Below, piece by piece: positions 50,587 through 59,303 of a DNA stretch of 64,000 nt. Position 1 is the stretch's first letter. Each line of letters begins with the position of its first letter. The notes below the pieces were generated by a model. It ran no database searches and was not told the origin of the DNA. It saw only the letters and a program-made list of their open reading frames with translations. A program made the translations under genes and the position numbers. Source of the DNA: Cellulomonas xylanilytica (GTDB taxonomy: Bacteria > Actinomycetota > Actinomycetes > Actinomycetales > Cellulomonadaceae); contig NZ_BJUB01000013.1 in assembly GCF_007989805.1 (NCBI RefSeq), positions 85,498 to 149,497 of the forward strand, in the 5' to 3' direction.

Positions 50587-52022
50587 CGCACCCCCCGCAT
50601 GAGCTCGGTCGGCTGGTCGTCCTCGTTGCTGCCGCCGACGACCGGAGTCCCCGCGACCGGCGTCAGGGACGGCTTCATGGACGGTGCCGGGCGACGCGCC
50701 TCGTCGGAGATCCGCAGCAGCAACGCGACGATGACCCAGTTGGCCACCAGCGACGAGCCGCCGTACGCGATGAACGGGGTGGTCAGGCCGGTCAGCGGGA
50801 TGATCCGCGTGACCCCGCCGACCACGACGAACGTCTGCAGCGCGACGATGAACGCGAGCCCACCGGCGAGCAGCTTGCCGAAGCCGTCGCGCACCCCGAT
50901 CGCGGTGCGCATGCCGCGCTCGGTCAGGATGGCGTAGCAGAGCAGGATGGCCAGCAGGCCGGTCAGGCCCAGCTCCTCACCGAGGGACGCGACGATGAAG
51001 TCGGACTCGGCGAACGGCACCAGGTCGGGCCGTCCCTGGCCCCAGCCGGTGCCGAACAGGCCGCCGCTCGCCATGCCGAACAGGCCGCGCACCAGCTGAC
51101 CCGAACCGCCCGGGCTCTGGTCGAAGACGGCCGGGTCGAACGCGTGCAGCCAGGCGTCGAACCGCGCCGCGACGTGCGAGAACGCACCCGCGGCGATCAC
51201 CGCCCCCGCGACGAAGAGGAGCAGGCAGATGATCACCCAGCTGAGCCGTTCGGTGGCCAGGTAGAGCATCGCGACGAACAGGCCGAAGAACAGCAGCGAC
51301 GTGCCGAGGTCGCGCTCCAGGACCAGGACGGCCACCGACGCGCCCCAGACGATGAGGATCGGCCCGAGGTCGCGCGGGCGCGGCAGCTGCAGGCCCAGCA
51401 CCTTCGGCCCGGCGAGCGCCAGGGTGTCGCGATGGGTCACCAGGTAGCCCGCGAAGAAGACGGCGAAGGCGATCTTGGCGAACTCCGCCGGCTGGAAGCC
51501 GACGCCGCCGACCCGCACCCAGATGTTGGCGCCGTTGATGCTCACGCCCAGCCCCGGGATGAGCGGCAGCAGCACGAGCCCGAGACCGGCGATCATCGCG
51601 GTGTACGTGTACCGGCGCAGCGTGCGGTGGTCGCGCAGGAAGACGATCACCGCGGCGGCGAGGATCACCGAGACCGCCGTCCACACCAGCTGACGCTGCG
51701 CGAACGTGTCCTCGCGACCCCGCGCCGCGTAGGCGAAGTCGATCCGGTAGATCATCGCGAGCCCGATGCCGTTCAGCGCCACCGTGATCGGCAGGATCAC
51801 CGGGTCCGCGAACGGTGCCCGCCAGCGCAGCACCAGGTGGATGCCGATGGCGAGCGCGGCCATGCCGAGCCCGTAGCCGATGACGTCGGGCGGCACCTCG
51901 TCGGTGGTGCCGATGCCGGCGAGCGCGTACGACGCCACGCCGATGGCGAGCGCGAGCAGCAGCAGGCCGAGCTCGACACCCCGGCCGGCCCGCACCCGGT
52001 GCGGCTGGACGGTAGCCATCAC
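50583..52022 (-). CDS. rodA: FtsW/RodA/SpoVE-family peptidoglycan glycosyltransferase
   Basis: A SEDS glycosyltransferase of 479 residues with about ten to twelve membrane segments. Characteristic pieces are NGIGLAMIYRID, GANIWVRVGGVGFQPAEFAKIAF and the late AESDFIVASLGEELG and TPFIAYGGSSLVANW motifs. A second ATG at 52019 is equally plausible. Its end overlaps pbpA by 4 bp. Confidence 0.95.
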   Translation of the reverse strand: MMATVQPHRVRAGRGVELGLLLLALAIGVASYALAGIGTTDEVPPDVIGYGLGMAALAIGIHLVLRWRAPFADPVILPITVALNGIGLAMIYRIDFAYAARGREDTFAQRQLVWTAVSVILAAAVIVFLRDHRTLRRYTYTAMIAGLGLVLLPLIPGLGVSINGANIWVRVGGVGFQPAEFAKIAFAVFFAGYLVTHRDTLALAGPKVLGLQLPRPRDLGPILIVWGASVAVLVLERDLGTSLLFFGLFVAMLYLATERLSWVIICLLLFVAGAVIAAGAFSHVAARFDAWLHAFDPAVFDQSPGGSGQLVRGLFGMASGGLFGTGWGQGRPDLVPFAESDFIVASLGEELGLTGLLAILLCYAILTERGMRTAIGVRDGFGKLLAGGLAFIVALQTFVVVGGVTRIIPLTGLTTPFIAYGGSSLVANWVIVALLLRISDEARRPAPSMKPSLTPVAGTPVVGGSNEDDQPTELMRGVR

Positions 52023-52029
52023 GCGCGGC

Positions 52030-53358
52030 TCACGGTGCGGCCGTCCCGGTGGGGACGGAGGTGGGGGTGGGGGTCACGGTCGGGGAGGCGCTGGGGGACG
52101 GACGGGGCGACGGGGCCACCGTGTCCTCCTCGAGCATCGCGACCAGGTCGCGGGCCTCGTCGAGGGAGTCGGCGTGGATCGTCTGCTCGACGCGCTCCCG
52201 CAGGTAGCGCGAGTCGAGGTCGTCGACGGACGTCCCGGTGCGCTCCACGACGGACGACAGCGCGACCGGGCCGAGCGTCTGCGGAAGCCCGCGGAAGATC
52301 ACGACCTCCTCGTCGTCGACCCCCACGTAGTACTGCGTCTGCGTCCAGCTGTACGCGATCGCGGCTGCCCCGATGACCAGCGCCGCGACGCCCAGCCACA
52401 CGGCGACCGTGCGCCAGCGGCGCGGGGGACGCGGCTCGTCGTCGTCCTCGGCGGTCACGCCGCCCGCAGGGGCCGAGGCCTCGGCGTCGTCCTCGGCCTG
52501 CGCGGCACGGGCCAGACCCGCGGCCCGCATCGCCGGACCGTCGGCGGCGGACGTCGGGTCGTTCCGGCTCAGCGCCGCCGCGCCGACCACCGTCGCGTTC
52601 GTCGTCGGGCCCTGACCGTCGGCGACGTCGTCGAGCTCGACCACGTCCGCCAGCACGACCGTGATGTTGTCCCCGCCGCCGGCGCGCAGCGCCAGCTGGA
52701 CCAGCCGGTCCGCGCACGCGTCGACGTCGGCGATCGTCGCCATCGTCTCCTCGATGGTCTCCGCGCTCACGAACCCCGACAGGCCGTCGGAGCACAGGAG
52801 CCACCGGTCGCCCTTGCGCGCCTCGCGGACCGACAGGTCCGGGGTCACCTCCGGGTCGAAGTCGCCCAGCACCCGCATCACGACCGACCGCTGCGGGTGG
52901 TGCTCGGCCTCCTCCGGTGTGATCCGGCCGATGTCCACGAGGTGCTGCACGAACGTGTGGTCGGTGGTGACCTGCGTCAGCACCCCGTCGCGCATCAGGT
53001 AGCCGCGCGAGTCGCCCAGGTGGACCATCGCCAGCTTGTTGCCGGCGCGCAGGATGGCGAGCACCGTCGTGCCCATCCCGCTCAGCTCCGGGTCGGCGTC
53101 GCTGCGCGCGATGATCTCGTCGCGGGCGTCGGCGAGCGCCGTCTCCAGCTGGTCCAGCGCGTCGTCCGGACCGTGCGACTCGCCGTCGAGCGGCGCGAAC
53201 GCGGCCACCGCGACCGACGACGCCACGTCGCCGCCCGCATGCCCGCCCATGCCGTCCGCCACCATCAGCAGGTGCGGGCCGGCGTACGCCGAGTCCTGGT
53301 TGTTGGAGCGCACGAGTCCGACGTCGGACCGCGCCGCATATCTGAGTGCGACGGACAC
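52030..53358 (-). CDS. pstP: PP2C-type Ser/Thr phosphatase PstP
   Basis: Phosphatase that reverses PknA/PknB phosphorylation. The 442-residue protein has a PP2C domain (about 1-240) with metal-binding VADGMGGHAGG, GDSRGYL, CSDGLSGF and GGGDNITVV; a variable linker; one membrane helix at about 315-335; and an extracellular tail ending in a Pro/Thr/Ser stretch. GTG 53358 (VSVALRYAARSDVG) is the family start; longer in-frame extension is a shadow of fhaB. Confidence 0.95.
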   Translation of the reverse strand: MSVALRYAARSDVGLVRSNNQDSAYAGPHLLMVADGMGGHAGGDVASSVAVAAFAPLDGESHGPDDALDQLETALADARDEIIARSDADPELSGMGTTVLAILRAGNKLAMVHLGDSRGYLMRDGVLTQVTTDHTFVQHLVDIGRITPEEAEHHPQRSVVMRVLGDFDPEVTPDLSVREARKGDRWLLCSDGLSGFVSAETIEETMATIADVDACADRLVQLALRAGGGDNITVVLADVVELDDVADGQGPTTNATVVGAAALSRNDPTSAADGPAMRAAGLARAAQAEDDAEASAPAGGVTAEDDDEPRPPRRWRTVAVWLGVAALVIGAAAIAYSWTQTQYYVGVDDEEVVIFRGLPQTLGPVALSSVVERTGTSVDDLDSRYLRERVEQTIHADSLDEARDLVAMLEEDTVAPSPRPSPSASPTVTPTPTSVPTGTAAP

Positions 53359-53363
53359 CGGGG

Positions 53364-53888
53364 CTACCTCTGCAGCTCGAGAACGCTCTGACCCACGCGG
53401 ACGGGTGTACCCGTCGGGACGGGAGTCGGAGCCTCGACGCGCTGGTCCGCCACGAATGTCCCGTTCGTCGAGCCGAGGTCCTCGACGAGCCACTGACCGT
53501 CCTGGGGGAAGATCCGCGCGTGCCGCGACGACGAGTAGTCGTCGTCCAGGACCAGCGTGCAGCCGGGTGCCCGGCCGATGAGCACCGACGACGTGCCCAG
53601 CGGGACGATCGTGCCGCGCAGCGGACCCTCCGTCACGACGAGCCGGCTCGGACCGCTCCCGCTGCGCGCCGAACGCGGCGTCCGGGTGGGCGCCGTCTCC
53701 GGCCTGGCGGGCTCCGTCGCGACCGCAGCAGCCGCCGCAGCAGCCGGAACGGCAGCCTTGCGGCGGCGCCGGTCCGTGATCCTCGTCCCGTACAGGTCCC
53801 GGCGCAGCACACCGATGGCGAAGAGCACGAGCACCCACAGCAGAGCCAGGTAACCCAGCCGCAGCAGGGTGATCGTCAGTTCACTCAT
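53364..53888 (-). CDS. fhaB: FHA-domain protein FhaB/FipA
   Basis: A 174-residue protein with one N-terminal membrane segment (about 8-28) and a C-terminal FHA domain binding phosphothreonine (VLIGRAPGCTLVLDDDYSSSRHARIF and EDLGSTNGTFV). FhaB/FipA is a phosphorylated partner of the cell-wall kinases. Confidence 0.95.
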   Translation of the reverse strand: MSELTITLLRLGYLALLWVLVLFAIGVLRRDLYGTRITDRRRRKAAVPAAAAAAAVATEPARPETAPTRTPRSARSGSGPSRLVVTEGPLRGTIVPLGTSSVLIGRAPGCTLVLDDDYSSSRHARIFPQDGQWLVEDLGSTNGTFVADQRVEAPTPVPTGTPVRVGQSVLELQR

Positions 53889-53897
53889 GTGGTGGCG

Positions 53898-54608
53898 TCA
53901 CTCGTCCAGGTCCGGCTCGCCGCCTGTCCAGAACAGGATCCGGGTGCGCCCGATGGTCAGCGTGTTGCCGTCCAGCAGGGTCGCGGCCGGAACCTGGTGG
54001 CCCTCGACGAAGAGTCCGTTGGTCGAGCCCATGTCCGTCGCGACCACCCCGTCGCCCGTCACCCGGATCTCCAGGTGCCGGCGCGAGACGCCCGGGTCGT
54101 CGACGATGATGTCCGCCTCCGAGCCGCGCCCGATGACCGTGACCGGGCCCGTGAGGATGTAGCGCTGACCGTCGATGTCCACCAGGGGGTGCCGCGCACT
54201 GGGTGCCGACGACGCCGACGCCGGCGCCACCGCTCCGCGCACCGTCGCGCTGTGCACCCGGAACCGTGCCGCCTCCAGCTCGCTGTCCTCGCTGAACGAC
54301 ACCGTCACCGGACCGACGAACGCGTACCGCTGGCTCGCCGCGTAGTCCGTGACGTTGTTGGCGAACTCGTCCGCCAACGCCTCCGCACCCCACGACTCCA
54401 CCTGGTCGTAGTCGGCAGTGGCGAGCTCGATCGTGAACTCGTTCGGCACGACCGTCCGGTCCCGCCCGACGACAGCCGCCCGGTCGTCCAGCTCCCGCTT
54501 CAGCGCGCTCGAGAGGTCGAGCGGTTTGAGCTCGCTCTTGAAGGCCTTGGCGATGGCGTTGTTGACCACCCGCTCCACGCCGTTCTCGAACCTGTCGAGG
54601 ATGCCCAC
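53898..54608 (-). CDS. fhaA: FHA-domain protein FhaA (DUF3662)
   Basis: A 236-residue protein with an N-terminal DUF3662 domain (GILDRFENGVERVVNNAIAK, then PNEFTIELATADYDQ) and a C-terminal FHA domain with TVIGRGSEADIIVDDPGVSRRHLEI and DMGSTNGLFVEG. M. tuberculosis FhaA carries a long disordered insert between them that is almost absent here. GTG 54608 with GGGGAGG upstream is preferred over GTG 54614. First gene of the operon fhaA-fhaB-pstP-rodA-pbpA-pknA-pknB. Confidence 0.93.
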   Translation of the reverse strand: MGILDRFENGVERVVNNAIAKAFKSELKPLDLSSALKRELDDRAAVVGRDRTVVPNEFTIELATADYDQVESWGAEALADEFANNVTDYAASQRYAFVGPVTVSFSEDSELEAARFRVHSATVRGAVAPASASSAPSARHPLVDIDGQRYILTGPVTVIGRGSEADIIVDDPGVSRRHLEIRVTGDGVVATDMGSTNGLFVEGHQVPAATLLDGNTLTIGRTRILFWTGGEPDLDE

Positions 54609-54800
54609 GCCCACCTCCCCAGTCCCTCGTGCACGTCTGCGTGCAGCTGCCCTACCCGCAATCCGCCTTGATCGTAACTGTGACGCGCCGGTACCGGGTT
54701 GGAAGCCGGTGAAGTCCGCGCGGCGTCTCACCCGCACGGGTCCGCGGCCTCCACCGGTGTGCAGAACCAGCCCCGTCGTCGTGCTAATGTTCTGCGGCGC

Positions 54801-54883
54801 GCGCGAGTGGCGGAACGGCAGACGCGCTGGCTTCAGGTGCCAGTGTCCGAAAGGGCGTGGGGGTTCAAATCCCCCCTCGCGCA
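54801..54883 (+). tRNA. tRNA-Leu (CAG)
   Basis: 83 nt with acceptor GCGCGAG/CTCGCGC, anticodon loop CTTCAGGT reading CAG, a class II variable arm TGTCCGAAAGGGCGT, and T-arm GGGGGTTCAAATCCCCC. CCA is not encoded. Confidence 0.96.
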
Positions 54884-54920
54884 CACGTGGGTGGTTCGTT
54901 CAGAACTGCTCGTGAAGTAC

Positions 54921-54958
54921 CGAAGCTCCCGGTCAGAGTGATCTGACCGGGAGCTTCG
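54921..54958 (+). terminator. terminator downstream of tRNA-Leu
   Basis: CGAAGCTCCCGGTCAG and CTGACCGGGAGCTTCG form a perfect 16-bp stem with a 6-base loop, 37 bp after the tRNA. Confidence 0.9.
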
Positions 54959-55001
54959 TCGTTCCTCGTCCGTGGCGCTGAGCTCGACGGCCACCGCACG
55001 G

Positions 55002-55382
55002 TCACAGCCGCACGGCGCTCGGGTCCACCTGCGCGGCCGGCCAGACGACACCGTCGCCGTCCACGACCCACGACGGGTTCGGTAGGAGCGCGGCGAGCCG
55101 GCCGACGAACGAGACGAACAGGTCCTCCCACCTGCACTCGATCGACACCGCCGTCGCTGTGCTCAGGTCGGGGAGCGGCCCTGAACCAGGGGCCGCCGAC
55201 AGGCCCGCACGCCAGTCGGGCGCATCGTGCGCGCCCAGACCACCGAAGACCGTGACGAGCCTGTCCTGGTCGTCCCGCAGCTGTGCGACATCGTTCCGGA
55301 CGTCGGCGCCCAAGCCTGCCGCGGCCTGCAGCACGTCGACCTCGAATGCCTCGCTCAGCGACACGAGATAGGCGGACTTCAC
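55002..55382 (-). CDS. Hypothetical 126-aa protein at the end of the toxin operon
   Basis: Unrecognised. A short mixed alpha/beta protein (SAYLVSLSEAFEVDVLQAAA, then RWEDLFVSFVGRLAALLPNPSW), without signal or membrane segments. Its GTG overlaps the stop of the HD gene (GTGA), so it is translationally coupled to it and is the last gene of the unit that begins at 58446. Possibly a second immunity-type protein; there is no direct evidence. Confidence 0.7.
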   Translation of the reverse strand: MKSAYLVSLSEAFEVDVLQAAAGLGADVRNDVAQLRDDQDRLVTVFGGLGAHDAPDWRAGLSAAPGSGPLPDLSTATAVSIECRWEDLFVSFVGRLAALLPNPSWVVDGDGVVWPAAQVDPSAVRL

Positions 55383-55921
55383 TGTTCCGCGGACGGGTGG
55401 TTCGGTGCGAGCGCCTCAGGTCTCCACCGATTCGCGGGTGCCTTGCTCATGGCCTCATCCGTTGCGACCGGTGCATCTGCGAAGGACGCCAGCAGCTCGC
55501 GGCTTCTGCGGTACTTGTCACGGAGGCGGTCGGCGACGTCGGGCGGCAAGACCGCCAGCCGCTGAGGATCGGAGTTGTCGTCGAGGTCGGCGTGCTTCAC
55601 GACGACCGCGAGGGGATGGTCGGCGACTCGTCGCATGCTCTCCTCGAGCGTCTCACCGGGCCGCTTGCTGAGGGCGACGACCGCATCGACGACAGCCGTC
55701 GGGCAGCCGAGAGCCAGCAGGTCCGCTGCCGTGACGGGAGTGTCCTCGATGACGTCGTGCAGGACGGCGACCATGCGCGCGTCGTCTCCGGTGACGCGTG
55801 CCATCACCCGCAGAGGGTGGCCGATGTACGACTCACCGGCCTTGTCGGTCTGTCCTGAGTGCGCCGTCGTCGCCAGCGCCACGGCAGCATCGAGGTCGAA
55901 CACTGCGTCCGTCACCTCCAC
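55379..55921 (-). CDS. HD-domain hydrolase related to (p)ppGpp hydrolases
   Basis: A 180-residue single-domain HD protein. The order AHSGQTDKAGESYIGHPLRV, then VAVLHDVIEDTPVT and KHADLDDN, matches the hydrolase domain of RelA/SpoT and small alarmone hydrolases (His...HD...ED...D). There is no synthetase, TGS or ACT domain. GTG 55921 has GGAGAGGG upstream; GTG 55915 is an alternative. It starts one base after the stop of the putative immunity gene and overlaps the next gene by 4 bp. Alarmone specificity is inferred from the family. Confidence 0.8.
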   Translation of the reverse strand: MEVTDAVFDLDAAVALATTAHSGQTDKAGESYIGHPLRVMARVTGDDARMVAVLHDVIEDTPVTAADLLALGCPTAVVDAVVALSKRPGETLEESMRRVADHPLAVVVKHADLDDNSDPQRLAVLPPDVADRLRDKYRRSRELLASFADAPVATDEAMSKAPANRWRPEALAPNHPSAEQ

Positions 55922-55922
55922 G

Positions 55923-56438
55923 TCACACCCTCTCCGGGGTCGGGGCGCTGCTGCTGAACGGCCCTCGAGTCCAGATGGGCTCCCCAGTCGGGTTCTTGAT
56001 CGCGGCCACGACGACGTCCAGCGGATACGACAAGGCGACAACGAGCTCAGTGGCACGCCCGGCCGACAGACGGTGTGCGAGGACGGTTCCGTCTGAGTGT
56101 CGAACGCTCGCCCTGCCCTGACCGTCGTCGACGACGAGGTACTCGGTGGGGCTCGTCAGGCTGGCATAGGTGAGCACTGGCAGACCGTGTGCCGTGCGCC
56201 AATCCATCGCCGCCCGGAGCGCCAGGTACGTCTGCACCACCCGGATGTCAGACGTGACGAGATCCACGCCGTTCGAGGCGCCTCTTTCGATCGTCTTGAT
56301 CGTGACCGCGCCACCGTCTTCGTAGCCGATGTTCTCTACCTGGGCATCGCTCACGTGGAACGCCTCACCGGGCGCAGGCTGGTCGACTGATCGGCCACCC
56401 TCCTCGATCAGCTCGACGACTCTTGGCTCGATACGCAT
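55923..56438 (-). CDS. Putative immunity protein for the TNT toxin
   Basis: A 171-residue protein immediately downstream of the toxin gene, with no signal peptide. Mostly mixed alpha/beta (EDGGAVTIKTIERGASNGV, DIRVVQTYLALRAAMDWRTA, GQGRASVRHSDG). In Mycobacterium the TNT toxin is neutralised by a protein encoded next to it (IFT, Rv3902c), and position plus size suggest the same role. ATG 56438 is used; ATG 56459 would overlap the toxin gene by 19 bp and is also possible. I cannot confirm the family. Confidence 0.6.
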   Translation of the reverse strand: MRIEPRVVELIEEGGRSVDQPAPGEAFHVSDAQVENIGYEDGGAVTIKTIERGASNGVDLVTSDIRVVQTYLALRAAMDWRTAHGLPVLTYASLTSPTEYLVVDDGQGRASVRHSDGTVLAHRLSAGRATELVVALSYPLDVVVAAIKNPTGEPIWTRGPFSSSAPTPERV

Positions 56439-56440
56439 CG

Positions 56441-58153
56441 TCAACTGAGCACACCCCATCCCACGAGTTCTTCGACGGTGACAGCCTTGCCGTCCTTGAT
56501 GAAGCGGACCTGTAGAGCACCGCCGGGTCGCCCGAACGCCGGCGCAATCTGGGAGACCTCGATGGTCACATCCGGCGGCAAGGCGCGACGGTTGAACGTA
56601 TAGCTGGTAAGAGATTCGTCAAGGGTGGACGGAGGCAGAGCTCTGCTGCCGAAGGAGGCTCCGGGCGGGATGCCCAGGAAGGCACCGCTCGGACGTCCGA
56701 CCCGGTCGAACTTCTCTCCATAGGAATCCACGAAGCGATCGGCATCGGTGAACTGGACTCGAGTGCCCGACACGGCGCCGCGGTTGGGTGGCCAGCGCAC
56801 GCCACCGCCGGCTGTGGTGAAGCGTCGGGTCCACTCTGCCTCCGTGAACGGCGAACCAGTGTCGGGATCGATGCCCCAGGGGTCCGCAAGGTCGCCGCCG
56901 ATGCGCCGGATCTCCGAGTTGATCGTCGATGGCACCTGATTCCTCGAGCTCAGTGTTGCGACGTCGGGCCGGGCATGGCCGTAGGCCGCGTCAGGTTCGA
57001 TGTCGGGCTGGCGGGTCCAGCCCGGCCCGGATGGGTATCCGTTGTGAAGCGGCCCAAGCGTGGCGTCCCCAAGAACCGAGCCATCGCCGACGGAGTGGGG
57101 TTCGAGCAGGTCGTCGACCCTGGTGGCCCACGAGTCCGGCAGGTGGCCGTAGGTCTTCTGCAGCATCTTGCCCACGGCACCGAACCCGATCAGAGAACCG
57201 AGGGCGAGGGCGATCTCGAGGCTGCCCTGCTTGACCAGGTCCTGGCCGTCGATATCGCCTTCACCCCAGTCGGCGGTGACGTCCAGGAAGTCCCCGACTG
57301 AGACCATCGCAAACCCGAGACCCGTGACCTTGAGGCCGACGGAGGCGCCGGCGAGCGCACCGGCACCTCCGGCGGGCACGGCGCCGACTCCGACACCGAA
57401 CACAGCACCGAAGGCGGAGCCACCCGTGGCCCCGATGGCCGCCAGCGCGACCGTGAGCACGACTCCGAAAGCCACGACGACCCAGCCGACGACCCGGCAC
57501 GCGTCGGCAAGGAACCGGAACACCGCCGCGTGCTTTCCGATGAGCTCGCGGAGGTCGGCGAGGTTGTCGTCGATCCACTCGCCGAGGTCGCCGGTGGTTC
57601 GCTCCCACCAGTCGCCGAGCTGCTCGCCGGCCTCGGTGACGTCGTCCCAGGCGTCGGTGGCCTTCTGGGAGAGCCACGTGGTGCCGTCGTCGACGGACGT
57701 CGCGAGGTCGTCCCATCGGTCCTCGAACCAGGACGCGATCGGTTCGGAGCTCTCGGCGTCCTGTCGGTCGGCGTCCTGCTCCTCGGCCGGCGCTGCAGGC
57801 CACGTCAGGGCGGTGGACCCGTCTTCCAGGCGTCTCTGCGCGAACGGGTCAGGGGGCGGACCGAACGGGCCATCGACGTCGACGACCGCGAGCAGTGTCC
57901 CCATCGTCCCGCCGTAGCGCATGGTCGCCAGTTCCCGGCCGCGGGCGACGTGCCAGTCGAGGGTGGGCAGCACGTCGGAGTCGAGCCGGTCCGCGACCGC
58001 GAGAACATCGAGCATCGCGCCGGTGGGCACGTCCAGGTTGCTCATCCGCCGGCGCAGCGGACCCAGCTCGTCGCGGATGGCGTCGCGGGTCGCGGCGATG
58101 TCGTTGCGCACGGCCCCGAGCGCCTCGGGGTTGATCTCGACGAGCTTGCTCAT
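56441..58153 (-). CDS. Secreted-type toxin with C-terminal TNT (NAD+ glycohydrolase-like) domain
   Basis: A 570-residue protein. Residues 1-80 form helices resembling the N-terminal trafficking part of type VII substrates; about 100-225 is Asp/Trp-rich; about 228-315 contains hydrophobic Gly/Ala-rich segments. The last ~120 residues fit the TNT domain: RWPPNRGAVSGTRV, FDRVGRPSGAFLGIPPGASFG, SRALPPSTL, SQIAPAFGRPGGALQ, and a final EELVGWGVL. The Gln corresponding to the catalytic Gln of tuberculosis TNT appears present, but the usual YHVY segment reads TSYTF, so activity is open. ATG 58153 overlaps the preceding stop by 4 bp; open frame upstream is a shadow. Confidence 0.82.
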   Translation of the reverse strand: MSKLVEINPEALGAVRNDIAATRDAIRDELGPLRRRMSNLDVPTGAMLDVLAVADRLDSDVLPTLDWHVARGRELATMRYGGTMGTLLAVVDVDGPFGPPPDPFAQRRLEDGSTALTWPAAPAEEQDADRQDAESSEPIASWFEDRWDDLATSVDDGTTWLSQKATDAWDDVTEAGEQLGDWWERTTGDLGEWIDDNLADLRELIGKHAAVFRFLADACRVVGWVVVAFGVVLTVALAAIGATGGSAFGAVFGVGVGAVPAGGAGALAGASVGLKVTGLGFAMVSVGDFLDVTADWGEGDIDGQDLVKQGSLEIALALGSLIGFGAVGKMLQKTYGHLPDSWATRVDDLLEPHSVGDGSVLGDATLGPLHNGYPSGPGWTRQPDIEPDAAYGHARPDVATLSSRNQVPSTINSEIRRIGGDLADPWGIDPDTGSPFTEAEWTRRFTTAGGGVRWPPNRGAVSGTRVQFTDADRFVDSYGEKFDRVGRPSGAFLGIPPGASFGSRALPPSTLDESLTSYTFNRRALPPDVTIEVSQIAPAFGRPGGALQVRFIKDGKAVTVEELVGWGVLS

Positions 58154-58446
58154 GCGGGCTCGTTGGTCGCGCGGTCGCGTGCCGTCCGTGCCGCCCGCTC
58201 GGCGTGCGCGATCTCGCCGAGGATGGCGTCCTCGGCCCGGTCCAGGTCTCGCGGGAGGGACCCCGACATCGGGGCGAGGTTCTCGCGGTGCAGGCGGTCG
58301 GCCGCGGTCCCGGTCCAAGTACCGCGTGCGCCGACCGCGTCGGCGGGCGACGTGAGCGCCGGTGCCCTGTTCCGAGCCTCGCGGAAGTCGTGCAACAGCG
58401 CTCGCAGGTCCGCCACTCGGTTCTCGGCGCGTGCGACCGGATCCAC
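58150..58446 (-). CDS. WXG100-like small helical protein
   Basis: A 98-residue helical hairpin protein with WTG (in RGTWTGTAADRL) between two helices, as in WXG100/ESX-type proteins that pair with type VII-secreted toxins. It starts at GTG and overlaps the toxin start by 4 bp. It is first in a five-gene minus-strand unit (58446 to 55002). No type VII secretion core genes lie in the window. Confidence 0.72.
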   Translation of the reverse strand: MDPVARAENRVADLRALLHDFREARNRAPALTSPADAVGARGTWTGTAADRLHRENLAPMSGSLPRDLDRAEDAILGEIAHAERAARTARDRATNEPA

Positions 58447-58706
58447 CGTTCGTCACGCTCCTTGGTCGAGGCCTTCGATCGGGCAGTCCGGAAACTAGCG
58501 CGGGCGAGTCTCGAATTGTCGGAGTTGTCCACAGCCGCTGTGCACCCATCGGCAGCCAGCGCCTCGCCGCCGTGAGGCATGAGCCCTGCAGGAGCGAGCG
58601 CCGGCCGGACACCAGCGCGGTTGTGGATGGAGCCCACGGTGCGTGTGTCCGGTTCGCTACGGTTTGGCGCCCTGGCACCCGCCGGGACTTGGACTGGGGG
58701 TTGTCG

Positions 58707-59303
58707 ATGCGGTCGGTCGCAGGGGTGCTGGTGTCGATGGTGGTCCTGGTTGGTGTGGCGGCGTGCGCCCCGGCGACGGAGCCGTTGCCCGGGCTGACCG
58801 CCTCAGCGACGGCCACCGAGACGCCGATCCCGACGCCTACCTCGACGCCCACCGTGGACTACTCCAACGCTGAGCTGGGGATCGTGTTCGAGGACGACCC
58901 CGACCTGACGGGGGCCGAGGCGGAGGTCTATCACTGGGCGGCGGAGTACGAGACGGAGTACTGGCGGACGCTGACCACGAACACGGTCAGCCCGAAGTTC
59001 AGCACCATCGCCTCACCCGAAGTGCAGGCGTTGATGCAGCAGGTGGTCGACAAGAACGTGGGCATCCAGGCGAAGATCGGCGGGGTCTTCCATGTCGAGA
59101 TGCGAGAGATCACCGTCGACGGGGAGACCGCTCGCGCCGTCGCGTGCGCGGACTACCGGGACGCGACGTTCGCTGACGCGACCCGCTCGTACACCCCGGA
59201 CGAAGCCGGGTTCGGCGGGACGACCCGTGAGGAACTGACGTTGGCGCGAGTCGCCGACCAGACGTGGGTCGTGCTGACGAGCGCGATCTCGTCGCCGTGC
59301 TGA
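58707..59303 (+). CDS. Putative lipoprotein (second cassette)
   Basis: A 198-residue lipoprotein with signal MRSVAGVLVSMVVLVGVAAC (lipobox VAAC at about 17-20) and a Thr/Pro linker. The mature region has a helix (EVYHWAAEYETEYWRTL), LMQQVVDKNVGI and beta strands (FHVEMREITVDGETARAVAC), like the gene at 22341. Its last residue is again Cys and the stop overlaps the next start as GTGCTGA. GGGGG stands six bases before ATG 58707. Confidence 0.78.
   Translation: MRSVAGVLVSMVVLVGVAACAPATEPLPGLTASATATETPIPTPTSTPTVDYSNAELGIVFEDDPDLTGAEAEVYHWAAEYETEYWRTLTTNTVSPKFSTIASPEVQALMQQVVDKNVGIQAKIGGVFHVEMREITVDGETARAVACADYRDATFADATRSYTPDEAGFGGTTREELTLARVADQTWVVLTSAISSPC

Noticed and set aside
56347..56362. 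CTCACGTGGAACG resembling parS
   Set aside because: Only the right half matches; three left-arm positions differ, within a coding region.
58525..58533. A single perfect DnaA box TTGTCCACA between the WXG-like gene and the lipoprotein gene
   Set aside because: A lone 9-bp match with no neighbouring boxes or palindrome is not enough to claim function.
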